From positions 620,001 through 684,000 of the forward strand of contig NZ_LT607733.1 of assembly GCF_900091445.1 (NCBI RefSeq): a stretch of 64,000 nt of DNA. The letters run 5' to 3'. This DNA is from Micromonospora echinofusca. Its GTDB lineage: Bacteria; Actinomycetota; Actinomycetes; Mycobacteriales; Micromonosporaceae. The notes under the pieces were generated by a model, which saw only the letters and a list, made by a program, of their open reading frames with translations, was not told where the DNA came from and ran no database searches. Below are positions 50,789 through 58,860 of the stretch, one piece after another. Each line of letters opens with the position of its first letter. Position 1 is the first letter of the stretch. The position numbers were made by a program, and so were the translations under genes.

Positions 50789-50836
50789 CCCCGGTAACAA
50801 ACCGTGTACCGGGGAGGCCCGCCCTCGTGGCGGGCC
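50789..50836. promoter_or_regulatory. dyads upstream of the HxlR gene
   Basis: CCCCGGTA and TACCGGGG form an 8-bp inverted repeat around ACAAACCGTG (50789-50814), centred about 58 bases upstream of the HxlR start, with a core GGTA-N10-TACC usual for HxlR-type operators. A second, pure-GC hairpin (50816-50836) follows and is more likely a terminator-like stem. Confidence 0.5.
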
Positions 50837-50938
50837 CCACGGTTCTCGACGCCGGCCGGGCGGGTGACGATCCGTTCGTCGCGGTTCGCACCGCCGCGTC
50901 CGGTTGACCGCCGGTCCACGGGCCGCGAAGGTGGTCGG

Positions 50939-51898
50939 ATGAGTGGCGCTGACGCGACCCGCGACGGGGTGTCGCTGACCAACCTCGACCAGCCGCTGTT
51001 CGACGGCGCCGACGCGACCAAGCGGGACCTGGTCGACTACCTCGACGCGGTCCACGAGCGGATCCTGCCCCAGTTGCGGGGCCGACCGCTGTCGGTGATC
51101 CGGGTCCGGCCGGGGCAGCCGCCGTTCATGCAGAAGAACCTGCCGAAGTACACCCCGGACTGGGTGGCCCGCACGCCGGTCTGGGCCGAGGCGTCGCACC
51201 GCGAGATCTCGTACGCGCTCTGCGACGACCGGCGCACCCTGCTCTGGTTCGGCAACCAGCGTGCGGTGGAGTACCACCCCACCCTCGCCACGGTCGACGA
51301 CCTGCACCGCCCCACCCACCTGGTGCTGGACCTCGACCCGCCGGAGGGGGACTCCTTCGCGCTGGCGGTCGCCGCCGCACGGCTGGTCCGGCAGGCGCTC
51401 GCCGACGTGGGGCTCGCCGGAGCGGTCAAGACCAGCGGCGCCAAGGGCGTACACGTCTTCGTGCCCGTGGCGCAGGGTGCCACGGTCGAGGACATGGCCG
51501 CCGCCACCCGCGCGGTGGCGGCCCGCGCCGAACGGCTGGATCCGGCGCTGGCCACCACCGCCTTCATCCGCGAGGACCGGGGCGGCCGGGTGTTCGTCGA
51601 CTCGACCCGGGCCGGCGGCGCGACGGTGGTGGCCGCCTACAGTCCCCGGCTGCGGCCGGGCGTGCCGGTCTCCTTCCCCGTCGACTGGGCCGACCTGGGC
51701 GACGTGGTCCCGGCGGACTTCACGATCCGTACCGCCCCGGCGCTCGTCGCCGAGCGCGATCCCTGGGCCGAGCGGCTGCCCGCGCCGCAGCTGCTCCCGG
51801 CGGACCTGGTCGCGGAAGGGCACACCATCCCGATCGCCCGGGTGCAGGCCATGCACGAGGGCAAGCGCCGGGCCCGCGCCCGTCGCGCCGCCGACTGA
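50939..51898 (+). CDS. stand-alone LigD-type DNA polymerase/primase
   Basis: A 319-residue protein of the archaeo-eukaryotic primase superfamily, as in the polymerase domain of LigD. It has PPFMQKNLPKYTPDWV, the catalytic LDLDPPEGD with Asp131 and Asp133, KTSGAKGVHVFVP with the nucleotide-binding Ser-Gly-Lys-His set, and ATVVAAYSPRLRPGVPVS. These enzymes add ribonucleotides to broken DNA ends in non-homologous end joining. No ligase or nuclease domain is fused, and no ku gene is adjacent. AAGGTGG stands before the ATG at 50939. It is divergent from the HxlR regulator. Confidence 0.9.
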   Translation: MSGADATRDGVSLTNLDQPLFDGADATKRDLVDYLDAVHERILPQLRGRPLSVIRVRPGQPPFMQKNLPKYTPDWVARTPVWAEASHREISYALCDDRRTLLWFGNQRAVEYHPTLATVDDLHRPTHLVLDLDPPEGDSFALAVAAARLVRQALADVGLAGAVKTSGAKGVHVFVPVAQGATVEDMAAATRAVAARAERLDPALATTAFIREDRGGRVFVDSTRAGGATVVAAYSPRLRPGVPVSFPVDWADLGDVVPADFTIRTAPALVAERDPWAERLPAPQLLPADLVAEGHTIPIARVQAMHEGKRRARARRAAD

Positions 51899-52194
51899 CG
51901 TACGCGCACCGTCCTCCCCGGGGCCGTCGCCCTCCGCCCGCCGCCCGTCCTGCCCGCCTGTCGTTCGCCGCCGACCGCGTCGGTCTGTCCGCCGTGTCGG
52001 TGTGTCGGCCCGGCTACGTCGGGAGGCGGTCCCCGGCTGCGTGGACGGGCGACCGGGCCGGGTCCCCGTACGTCCTCAGGCGACCCCGCCCTCGCGCCTG
52101 CGGGCGGCAGACGGGCGGCGGCGGCCGACCTAGCGTCGACGACGACCCAGCGGACGGCGTCGGGACCGGCGTCGACGGACCGGCAGGAGGACCC

Positions 52195-52698
52195 ATGACC
52201 CGCGACAGGCTGACCTGGGCGGTGCTCGTCGCTCTGGTGTGGACGGCGATGATGTCGTTCGGCGGCGTGGCCGCCGAGACCGTGATGCTCTACCCGAACA
52301 TCTTCGGCGACCCGCCGGCGTCGCTGGACCGGGCCCGCGAGTTCCTGGTGGCGGGCGGCCCGAGCGACTACTTCCCACCGCTCGGCGCGTCCGTCGTGCT
52401 CACCTGCCTCGCGGCGGCGGTGCTCACCTGGCGCGACCGCCGGCTGCGCTGGTGGGTGGCCGGCGCGGCGGTGGTCTTCGTGGCCTGCGAGTTCCTGTTC
52501 TCCGTCTTCTTCTTCTGGCCGCGCAACGAGATCATGTTCGTGGACCCGGTCGGCACGCACTCCCCGGAGTACCTGCGTCAGGTCGCGGCCGAGTTCGTCG
52601 CCGGGCACCGGGTGCGGCTGGTGGGCGGGGCGGTGACGGCGGCGCTGGCGTTCACCGCGCTGCTGCGCTGGGCGCGCACGACCGCGTCCCGGCCCTGA
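52195..52698 (+). CDS. four-helix membrane protein, DUF1772-like
   Basis: A 167-residue protein with four hydrophobic helices (about 8-28, 62-80, 87-110 and 140-162). The loop after the second half has a conserved PRNEIMFVDPVGTHSPEYL segment. Architecture and length suit DUF1772/anthrone-oxygenase-like membrane proteins, but key residues are not certain, so no activity is assigned. A perfect AGGAGG (52185-52190) gives strong translation. The 296-base gap before it has no gene; the only sign is TAGCGT at 52131-52136, a possible -10. The gene ends in a strong terminator. Confidence 0.78.
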   Translation: MTRDRLTWAVLVALVWTAMMSFGGVAAETVMLYPNIFGDPPASLDRAREFLVAGGPSDYFPPLGASVVLTCLAAAVLTWRDRRLRWWVAGAAVVFVACEFLFSVFFFWPRNEIMFVDPVGTHSPEYLRQVAAEFVAGHRVRLVGGAVTAALAFTALLRWARTTASRP

Positions 52699-52708
52699 CC
52701 GAGATGAA

Positions 52709-52740
52709 CGAAGGGCGGACGCGTCGGCGTCCGCCCTTCG
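52709..52740 (+). terminator. 14-bp rho-independent terminator
   Basis: CGAAGGGCGGACGC (52709-52722) pairs exactly with 52727-52740 around the loop GTCG, and TGTCGTCTTCTCTT follows. It terminates the membrane-protein gene and lies downstream of the tRNA gene on the other strand. Confidence 0.92.
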
Positions 52741-52755
52741 TGTCGTCTTCTCTTG

Positions 52756-52827
52756 TGCCCCCGGCAGGATTCGAACCTGCGCCCCCGCCTCCGGAGGGCG
52801 GTGCTCTATCCCCTGAGCTACGGGGGC
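52756..52827 (-). tRNA. tRNA-Arg (anticodon CCG)
   Basis: Reading the minus strand gives a 72-base cloverleaf: acceptor GCCCCCG/CGGGGGC with discriminator A, D-arm GCTC/GAGC, anticodon stem CCGCC/GGCGG with loop CTCCGGA, a 4-base variable loop and T-arm GCAGG-TTCGAAT-CCTGC. The anticodon is CCG, which reads CGG. The 3' CCA is not encoded. A minus-strand -10 TAGTCT lies at 52842-52847, about 15 bases upstream of the 5' end. Confidence 0.97.
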
Positions 52828-53047
52828 TCAGCGACTGGAGAAGACTAGCAAACGCCTCCCCGGAATGCCGAATCGGTATCCGGCGTCCGCCCTCGTGTCG
52901 CCCGTGCCCGTGCCCCCTGCGCCGAGCGCCGCCAGACGCGGCTGACGGAAGCCTCCGGGCAGCGCGAGTGGAACCTCATGGTCGGCTCCCGACGCCGGCT
53001 GCACCCCTGACGTTCCACCCGCCCATGCCGTCGGCCGGCGTTGGCGG

Positions 53048-53767
53048 TCAGGCGGCGACGGCGCGGCCGCAGCTCGGCAGCGGGTGCAGCACGATGCGGC
53101 GGGGCAGGCGGCGGGGCCACTCGTTGCGGGGCCAGGAGCCGTCGACGATGAGGTGCACCGTCCGCTGCTCCTCGCCGCTGAGCCGCAGCACGAAGTCGCG
53201 GGGGAGCGGCGGGTCGACCGACGGCGTGGTGATCATGAAGCGTACGCGGCCCCGGGACGAGACGGCGGAGATGACGTCCGCCGCCGGCATCGTCCCGCGC
53301 AGGCGTACGCGGCCGATCCAGTAGACCTCGGCGAGGTGCTCCTGGGCCGCCCGGGTGATGGCCGGGTACTCGCTGCGTACCCAGCGCTCGACGGCGCCGA
53401 CGCAGAGGCCGCAGGCGCGCTCGCGGGGTTCGCGCGGGCCCAACCCCCAGGCCCGCAGGTACGCCCCGACCGCCCCGGCGTCCATGGGAGCCTCGAACCG
53501 GCGCTGGATGAGGGCGTGCAGGCTCTGCCGCGTCCACAGCTCCTCGTCCAGGCCCAGCTCGTCGGGGTAGACGCCCCGCAGGACGTCGATGAGTTCGAGC
53601 TCCTGTTCGCGACTGAGCGTTCCCGGCTCGCCCTGCCGCTGTCCGCGACGGACGGCTGCCACCGCCCCGTCACCGCCGATGGTGTGGCGCCGGCACCAGC
53701 TGGTGACCGAACGCCGTGCGTCTCTCAGTGCAACCCCCACGTCCTGCGCAACGAGCCCGAATCGCAA
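53048..53767 (-). CDS. IS630-transposase-derived protein, probably domesticated or decayed
   Basis: A protein of about 239 residues. Residues 5-115 look like the DNA-binding half of an IS630 transposase (VGVALRDARRSVTSW, GQRQGEPGTLSREQ, ELWTRQSLHALIQRRF, VGAYLRAWGLGPREP). Residues 160-235 look like part of the DDE domain (VISAVSSRGRVRFMITT, RTVHLIVDGSWPRNEWP, RRIVLHPLPSC) with the second Asp in VDGS. The middle, with the first Asp, is missing, and the chain ends before the Glu. So the protein cannot be an active transposase, but it stays open and in one frame. The start is a TTG and is uncertain. Upstream are CTTAGTG/CACTAAG inverted repeats (53797-53803, 53832-53838). Confidence 0.6.
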   Translation of the reverse strand: MRFGLVAQDVGVALRDARRSVTSWCRRHTIGGDGAVAAVRRGQRQGEPGTLSREQELELIDVLRGVYPDELGLDEELWTRQSLHALIQRRFEAPMDAGAVGAYLRAWGLGPREPRERACGLCVGAVERWVRSEYPAITRAAQEHLAEVYWIGRVRLRGTMPAADVISAVSSRGRVRFMITTPSVDPPLPRDFVLRLSGEEQRTVHLIVDGSWPRNEWPRRLPRRIVLHPLPSCGRAVAA

Positions 53768-53890
53768 CTGGTCACGATATGTGTGGAGAAAACTCTCTTA
53801 GTGTCGCAATCGGTCGGACCGCTCGTCACGTCACTAAGTCCGTCAAACCGGACATGGGGCGCGCCGAGCCGACCGGTGGCGGGACGGCGA

Positions 53891-53933
53891 GAGGTCCGTG
53901 GCCGCCGGGGTGAACCGGCGGCGCACGGACCTC
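53891..53933 (-). terminator. long hairpin terminator after the DUF305 gene
   Basis: GAGGTCCGTG (53891-53900) pairs with 53924-53933, and GCCGCCGG (53901-53908) with 53915-53922, with one unpaired G and loop GGTGAA. It lies 30 bases after the stop of the minus-strand DUF305 gene. Confidence 0.85.
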
Positions 53934-53963
53934 CTCGTCGAAAGGGCGGTGCGGCGGGGCGGG

Positions 53964-54626
53964 TCAGCCACCCAGCCGCTGGAGCGCGTTCTGGAGGTTG
54001 GTGAGGTCGTTGCGCTGGGTGTTCTTCATGGTCTGCGCCGTCCTGACGACGTCGGGCTCGTCGCTGACCTCGAGGATGCCGTCGATCATGTGGATGCCAC
54101 CCAGGTGATGCTTGATCATCAGTTGCAGGAAGAGGACGTCCAGCTCCCGGCCCTGCGCCGCGTGCAGCTTCGCCATCTCCTCGGGGGTCGCCATGCCCGG
54201 CATCAGGCCGTTCTTGACCAGGCCGGCGCCGTCGGACATCCACGACATCGACGGCTCGCTGCCCGCCGGGTCGAGCCCCCACGAACGCAGCCACGTGTGC
54301 ATGGTGCCGATCTCGCCCTGCTGGGCGGTGGCGATGTCGCCGCCGATGCTGCGGACCTCCGGGTCGCTGCCCTTGTCGAAGGCGACCAGACCCATCTCCA
54401 CCGCCTGCGCGTGGTGGGTCATCATGTCCCGCGCGAAGCCCGCCTCCGCCGAGGCGTCGCCCGGCCGGGTCAGCCGGGGCGTCAGCAGGCCGCCGGCGTA
54501 CCCGAGGAGCAGCCCGACCACGACGGCCAGGGCCAGTGCGGCCGTGCCCCAGCGGGCCGGTCGGCGCCGCTGCTCCGGAGCCGGGCTGGCCGGCTCACTG
54601 GTCTCGGTCATGGTCGGGATGCTCAT
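53964..54626 (-). CDS. DUF305 membrane-anchored protein
   Basis: A 220-residue protein with an N-terminal membrane helix (GTAALALAVVVGLLLGYAGGLL) and an outside ferritin-like four-helix DUF305 domain. It has the paired histidine motifs DMMTHHAQAVEM and LMIKHHLGGIHMI that are the family's hallmark and probably bind metal. DUF305 proteins often stand next to DUF3105 proteins, as here, and have been associated with copper handling in some bacteria. It is 8 bases downstream of the DUF3105 gene and is co-transcribed with it. It ends at a strong hairpin terminator. Confidence 0.9.
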   Translation of the reverse strand: MSIPTMTETSEPASPAPEQRRRPARWGTAALALAVVVGLLLGYAGGLLTPRLTRPGDASAEAGFARDMMTHHAQAVEMGLVAFDKGSDPEVRSIGGDIATAQQGEIGTMHTWLRSWGLDPAGSEPSMSWMSDGAGLVKNGLMPGMATPEEMAKLHAAQGRELDVLFLQLMIKHHLGGIHMIDGILEVSDEPDVVRTAQTMKNTQRNDLTNLQNALQRLGG

Positions 54627-54634
54627 CGCTCTCC

Positions 54635-55501
54635 TCAGCCCTGCGGCATCTGCTGGGCGTCGTCACGCGGGGTGGTGCCGGTGGCGGTGATGCCCTGGCT
54701 GCACAGCGCGGTCGGGCCCTCCACCGAGGCGTTGACCTTCAGCGTCTTGATGAACTCGTCGATCCGGCCGTCGTCGGCGTTGTCGACCTTGAGCTGATAG
54801 CCCCACGCCTGGAGCGAGATCGGCTTGTCCAGCCCCTCGAACGGGCTGAGCATCAGCTTCTCCTTGCCCCGCACCTTGTCGGCGAGCTTCGTCACCTGGT
54901 CGGCGGGCAGGTCGGGGCGGTAGGTGATCCAGACCGTGCCGTGCTCCAGGCTGTGCACCGCGTGCTCGTTGGCGATCTGGGCGGGGTAGACGTCACCCAT
55001 GCAGTTCTGCCAGGCCGCGTTGTGCGGGCCGGCCACCGGCGGCAGCACCGTGTAGGTGATGGGGCCCGTCTTGTGGTTGCCGCCCGCCACGAGGTCCTTG
55101 TCCTTCTCGCGGTAGTTGACGATGCCGTCGATCGCGTCCGCCCGGTCCTCCCACGGCTTAGCACCCTGGAACGTCGCCCAGGCGCCGTAGCCGATGATCG
55201 CCACGGCCAGCACACCCACGGCGACGAAGAGCGCGATCGGGCCCCACGAGCGGCCCTGGCTCACCTTCACCGGGGCGATGGGCTTGCGGCCCTTGCCCCC
55301 GGCGCCGGGGCGGGTGCCCACCGGCTTGCCGGACCCGGCCCTGGCACCGGTGGACCCGGTCTTCGCGCCGGTGGAACCGGGCTTGGCGCCGCCGGACCCG
55401 GCCTTGGCGCCTGCTGCCGGCCGGCCCGCCGCCGGCTTCTTGCCGGTGCTGACCACGTTCGGGCGCCGCTCGGGGCCGCCACCCGGTGTGCTGATGCTCA
55501 T
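54635..55501 (-). CDS. DUF3105 membrane protein
   Basis: A 288-residue protein. The first 80 residues are disordered, with several imperfect GSTGAKTGS-like repeats. One membrane helix follows (WGPIALFVAVGVLAVAIIGYGAW), then an outside DUF3105 domain with the conserved Cys in NCMGDVYP, the HSLEHGTVWITYRP motif and a Cys-containing end (ALCSQG). The HSLEHG motif suggests metal binding. It is the first gene of a two-gene operon with the DUF305 protein, a pairing seen in many actinobacteria. It is divergent from argS. The function of the pair is not established. Confidence 0.88.
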   Translation of the reverse strand: MSISTPGGGPERRPNVVSTGKKPAAGRPAAGAKAGSGGAKPGSTGAKTGSTGARAGSGKPVGTRPGAGGKGRKPIAPVKVSQGRSWGPIALFVAVGVLAVAIIGYGAWATFQGAKPWEDRADAIDGIVNYREKDKDLVAGGNHKTGPITYTVLPPVAGPHNAAWQNCMGDVYPAQIANEHAVHSLEHGTVWITYRPDLPADQVTKLADKVRGKEKLMLSPFEGLDKPISLQAWGYQLKVDNADDGRIDEFIKTLKVNASVEGPTALCSQGITATGTTPRDDAQQMPQG

Positions 55502-55589
55502 CGTGCCTCGTCAGGTCGGTCGGTCAGGGGATCCGGCGGGCCGGTCTCACACACTGGGTCGCCGCCGCGGGTGCCGAGTCTACCCCCGA

Positions 55590-55595
55590 TAACAT
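55590..55595 (+). promoter_or_regulatory. leaderless -10 box of argS
   Basis: TAACAT ends 6 bases before the GTG start of argS, the same geometry as at four other genes in the window. No Shine-Dalgarno sequence is seen. Confidence 0.45.
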
Positions 55596-55601
55596 GGATC
55601 G

Positions 55602-57266
55602 GTGACTCCCGCAGAACTCGCCGAGGTCGTCCTCTCCGCAGCCCACGCCGTCTTCACCGAGCGTGGCCTCGACCGCTCCGCCCTGCCGGAGCGGACGGTG
55701 GTCGAGCGACCCCGCAACCCCGAGCACGGCGACTACGCCTCCACGCTGGCCCTCCAGCTCAGCAAGAAGGTGGGCGTCCCGCCGCGCGAGCTGGCGACGG
55801 CCCTGGCCGACCAGCTCGGCCGCGCCCCGGGGGTCAAGTCGGTGGAGATCGCCGGCCCGGGCTTCCTCAACATCCGGCTCGACGCGGCCGCCGCCGGCCA
55901 GCTGGCCCGCGCGATCGTCGAGGCGGGCGAGGCGTACGGCCGCAGCGACCGGCTCGCCGGCCAGCGGATGAACCTGGAGTTCGTCTCGGCGAACCCGACC
56001 GGCCCGGTGCACATCGGCGGCGTCCGCTGGGCGGCGGTCGGCGACGCGCTGAGCCGGCTCCTGCGTGCCACCGGCGCCGAGGTGGGCACGGAATACTACT
56101 TCAACGACGCGGGCTCCCAGATCGACCGGTTCGCCCGTTCCCTGCTCGCCGCCGCCAAGGGCGAGCCGGCCCCGGAGGACGGCTACGCGGGGGCGTACAT
56201 CAACGAGATCGCCGACGCCGTGCGCGGCATCCGGCCCGACGTGCTGGAGCTGGACGACGACGCCGCCCAGGAGGTCTTCCGGGTCGAGGGGGTGCAGCTC
56301 ATGTTCGCCGAGATCAAGTCCTCGCTGCGCGGCTTCGGCGTCGAGTTCGACACCTACTTCAACGAGAAGGACCTGCACGACCGGGGCGAGCTGGACCTGG
56401 CCCTCCAGCGACTGCGCGAGCAGGGCCGGGTGTTCGAGTCCGACGGCGCGACCTGGCTGCGCACCACCGACTTCGGCGACGACAAGGACCGGGTGCTGCG
56501 CAAGTCCAACGGCGAGTGGACCTACTTCGCCGCCGACTGCGCCTACTACCTCGACAAGCGGGAGCGCGGCTTCGAGCGGGTCGTGATCATGCTGGGCGCC
56601 GACCACCACGGCTACATCGGCCGGATGAAGGCGATGTCGGCGTGCTTCGGCGACGACCCGGAGCGCAACCTGGAGATCCTGATCGGCCAGATGGTCAACC
56701 TCGTCCGCGACGGCGCGCCGGTCCGGATGAGCAAGCGGGCCGGCACGGTCGTGACCCTGGAGGACCTGGTCGACGCCATCGGCGTGGACGCCGCCCGCTA
56801 CGCGCTGGCCCGCTACTCCAGCGACTCCCCGATCGACATCGACGTGGAGCTGTGGACCCGGGCCACCCGCGACAACCCGGTCTACTACGTGCAGTACGTG
56901 GCCGCCCGGACGGCCAGCGTGGGCCGCAACGCCGCCGAGGTGGGGCTGACCCGGGGCGACGCCGAGGCGTTCCGGCCGGAGCTGCTCGGTCACGAGAAGG
57001 AGAACGAGCTGCTCAAGGCGCTCGCCGAGTTCCCCGCCGTGGTGGCAGCGGCGGCCGAGCTGCGGGGCCCGCACCGGGTCGCCCGCTACCTGGAGGAGCT
57101 GGCCGGGGCCTACCACCGGTTCTACGACGACTGCCGGATCCTGCCGCGCGGCGACGAGGAGACCACCGACCTGCACCGGGCCCGGCTCTGGCTGAACGAC
57201 GCCACCCGCACCGTCATCGCCAACGGCCTGCGCCTGCTGGGCGTCTCGGCGCCGGAGAGGATGTGA
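55602..57266 (+). CDS. argS: arginyl-tRNA synthetase
   Basis: A 554-residue class I aminoacyl-tRNA synthetase. The additional N-terminal domain (1-110) reads tRNA-Arg's D-loop. The HIGH motif is [11 protein letters not shown] and KMSKS is MSKRAG. The anticodon-binding helical domain fills the C-terminus, ending LGVSAPERM as typical of ArgS. It charges tRNA-Arg, one of which is encoded 2.8 kb upstream. It is the first gene of the argS-lysA-hom-thrC order common to actinobacteria. A GTG start with a leaderless promoter is likely. Confidence 0.97.
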   Translation: MTPAELAEVVLSAAHAVFTERGLDRSALPERTVVERPRNPEHGDYASTLALQLSKKVGVPPRELATALADQLGRAPGVKSVEIAGPGFLNIRLDAAAAGQLARAIVEAGEAYGRSDRLAGQRMNLEFVSANPTGPVHIGGVRWAAVGDALSRLLRATGAEVGTEYYFNDAGSQIDRFARSLLAAAKGEPAPEDGYAGAYINEIADAVRGIRPDVLELDDDAAQEVFRVEGVQLMFAEIKSSLRGFGVEFDTYFNEKDLHDRGELDLALQRLREQGRVFESDGATWLRTTDFGDDKDRVLRKSNGEWTYFAADCAYYLDKRERGFERVVIMLGADHHGYIGRMKAMSACFGDDPERNLEILIGQMVNLVRDGAPVRMSKRAGTVVTLEDLVDAIGVDAARYALARYSSDSPIDIDVELWTRATRDNPVYYVQYVAARTASVGRNAAEVGLTRGDAEAFRPELLGHEKENELLKALAEFPAVVAAAAELRGPHRVARYLEELAGAYHRFYDDCRILPRGDEETTDLHRARLWLNDATRTVIANGLRLLGVSAPERM

Positions 57267-57329
57267 GCGCCGTGCGAGCGCGACGAGTGAGCTTGCGAGC
57301 CCCGCAGTCGCGAAGCGGAGACAGCTGAG

Positions 57330-58742
57330 ATGCGTGCTCACGAGGCCGGTGCGCTGCACGGTGACATCGGCAGCCGGGGGCCGGCGTGGCTGCGTGCCCC
57401 GGCCGACGTCAACGCCCTCGTGCCGCAGCTGTGGCCGCGCAACGTCGCGCGCGGCGGCGACGGCGTGCTCGCGGTGGCCGGGCTCGGCGTGCGCGACATC
57501 GCGGCCGAGTTCGGCACCCCGGTGTACGTCCTCGACGAGGACGACCTGCGCTCGCGCGCCCGGGACTTCCGCACCGCCTTCGACGGCCTCGACGTCTACT
57601 ACGCCGGCAAGGCGTTCCTCTGCCGCGCGGTGGTCCGGATGATCGCCGAGGAGGGCCTGCACCTCGACGTCTGTACGGGGGGCGAGCTGGCCACCGCGCT
57701 GTCGGCCGGGATGCCGCCCGAGCGGATCGGCTTCCACGGCAACAACAAGTCGGTACGCGAACTGACCCGCGCGCTCGACGCCGGGGTCGGCCGCATCATC
57801 CTCGACTCGTTCGACGAGATCGACCGGCTCACCGCGCTGGCCCGCGAGCGGGGCGTCCGCCCCCGGGTGATGATCCGGGTCACGGTCGGTGTCGAGGCGC
57901 ACACCCACGAGTTCATCGCCACCGCCCACGAGGACCAGAAGTTCGGCTTCTCCCTCGCGGGCGGGGCGGCGGCCGAGGCGGCCTTCCGGGTGCTCGACGA
58001 CGGCGTGCTGGAGCTGCGCGGCCTGCACTCGCACATCGGCTCGCAGATCTTCGACGCCAGCGGCTTCGAGGTCTCCGCCCGCCGGGTGCTCGGCCTCCAG
58101 GCGCAGATCCGCGACGCGCGTGGGGTGGAGCTGCCCGAGCTGGACCTCGGCGGCGGCTTCGGCATCGCGTACACGACCCAGGACGACCCGGCCGCACCGC
58201 AGGACCTGGCGAAGCGGCTGCGTCGCATCGTCGAGTCGGAGTGCGCCGCGGAGCGGCTGGCGGTGCCGCACCTGTCGGTCGAGCCGGGCCGGGCGATCGT
58301 GGGACCCGCCGTGTTCACCCTCTACGAGGTCGGCACGGTCAAGTCCGTGCCGGTAGGCACTGGTGGTGACGGAGCGGACGGGCGTCGTGCCTATGTGAGC
58401 GTCGACGGCGGGATGAGCGACAACATCCGGACGGCCCTCTACGACGCGTCCTACTCGGCGACGCTGGCGTCCCGGGCGTCGGCCGCCGAGCCGATGCTCG
58501 CCCGCGTGGTGGGAAAGCATTGTGAGTCCGGGGACATCGTGGTGAAGGATGAATTCCTGCCCGCCGACGTGCAGCCCGGAGATCTTGTCGCGGTGCCCGG
58601 CACCGGTGCCTACTGCCGGAGCATGGCCAGCAACTACAACCACGTGCCCCGCCCCCCGGTCGTCGCCGTGCGCGACGGCCAGGCGCGCCTGATCGTCCGG
58701 CGGGAGACCGAAGAGGACCTGCTCGCCTTGGATGTGGGTTGA
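57330..58742 (+). CDS. lysA: diaminopimelate decarboxylase
   Basis: A 470-residue fold-III PLP enzyme. The PLP lysine is Lys94 in YAGKAFLCRA. GGG-type phosphate-binding (LGGGFGIAYT), HSHIGSQIFD and the C-terminal dimer residues in KHCESGD with the catalytic Cys are intact. It converts meso-diaminopimelate to lysine, the last step of that pathway. The gene's TGA stop lies 1 base inside the right end of a TnpB element (TTGACATC), so the original last codon(s) may have been lost; the remaining end EEDLLALDVG is near normal length. A 63-base GC-rich spacer separates it from argS. Confidence 0.95.
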   Translation: MRAHEAGALHGDIGSRGPAWLRAPADVNALVPQLWPRNVARGGDGVLAVAGLGVRDIAAEFGTPVYVLDEDDLRSRARDFRTAFDGLDVYYAGKAFLCRAVVRMIAEEGLHLDVCTGGELATALSAGMPPERIGFHGNNKSVRELTRALDAGVGRIILDSFDEIDRLTALARERGVRPRVMIRVTVGVEAHTHEFIATAHEDQKFGFSLAGGAAAEAAFRVLDDGVLELRGLHSHIGSQIFDASGFEVSARRVLGLQAQIRDARGVELPELDLGGGFGIAYTTQDDPAAPQDLAKRLRRIVESECAAERLAVPHLSVEPGRAIVGPAVFTLYEVGTVKSVPVGTGGDGADGRRAYVSVDGGMSDNIRTALYDASYSATLASRASAAEPMLARVVGKHCESGDIVVKDEFLPADVQPGDLVAVPGTGAYCRSMASNYNHVPRPPVVAVRDGQARLIVRRETEEDLLALDVG

Positions 58743-58860
58743 CATCGTCCGCCGCCCTGATGGGCGGGGACTCCTTCGGTCACCCGAAGGTGTTCCTGCT
58801 TCGTCGCCGACTGCCCGTAGGGAGAATCCCGTGAGGTGTTACGTCAGCTCGACAGGCGTT
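58739..58860 (-). ncRNA. omega-RNA (reRNA) scaffold at the right end
   Basis: The region between the tnpB stop and the element end, read on the minus strand, folds into two hairpins: CCTTCGG-loop-CCGAAGG (58773-58790) and CCGCCC-loop-GGGCGG (58752-58767), ending with ATGTCAA at 58739-58745. This is the plan of a TnpB guide RNA, whose 3' part then runs into the flank. The guide would be the complement of the lysA 3' end from 58738 downward. The 5' extent is not known and may include part of the tnpB coding sequence. Confidence 0.6.

Noticed and set aside
55524..58745. A 1073-codon open frame opposite argS and lysA.
   Set aside because: It covers two clear housekeeping genes in the opposite sense and has the repetitive composition of GC shadows.
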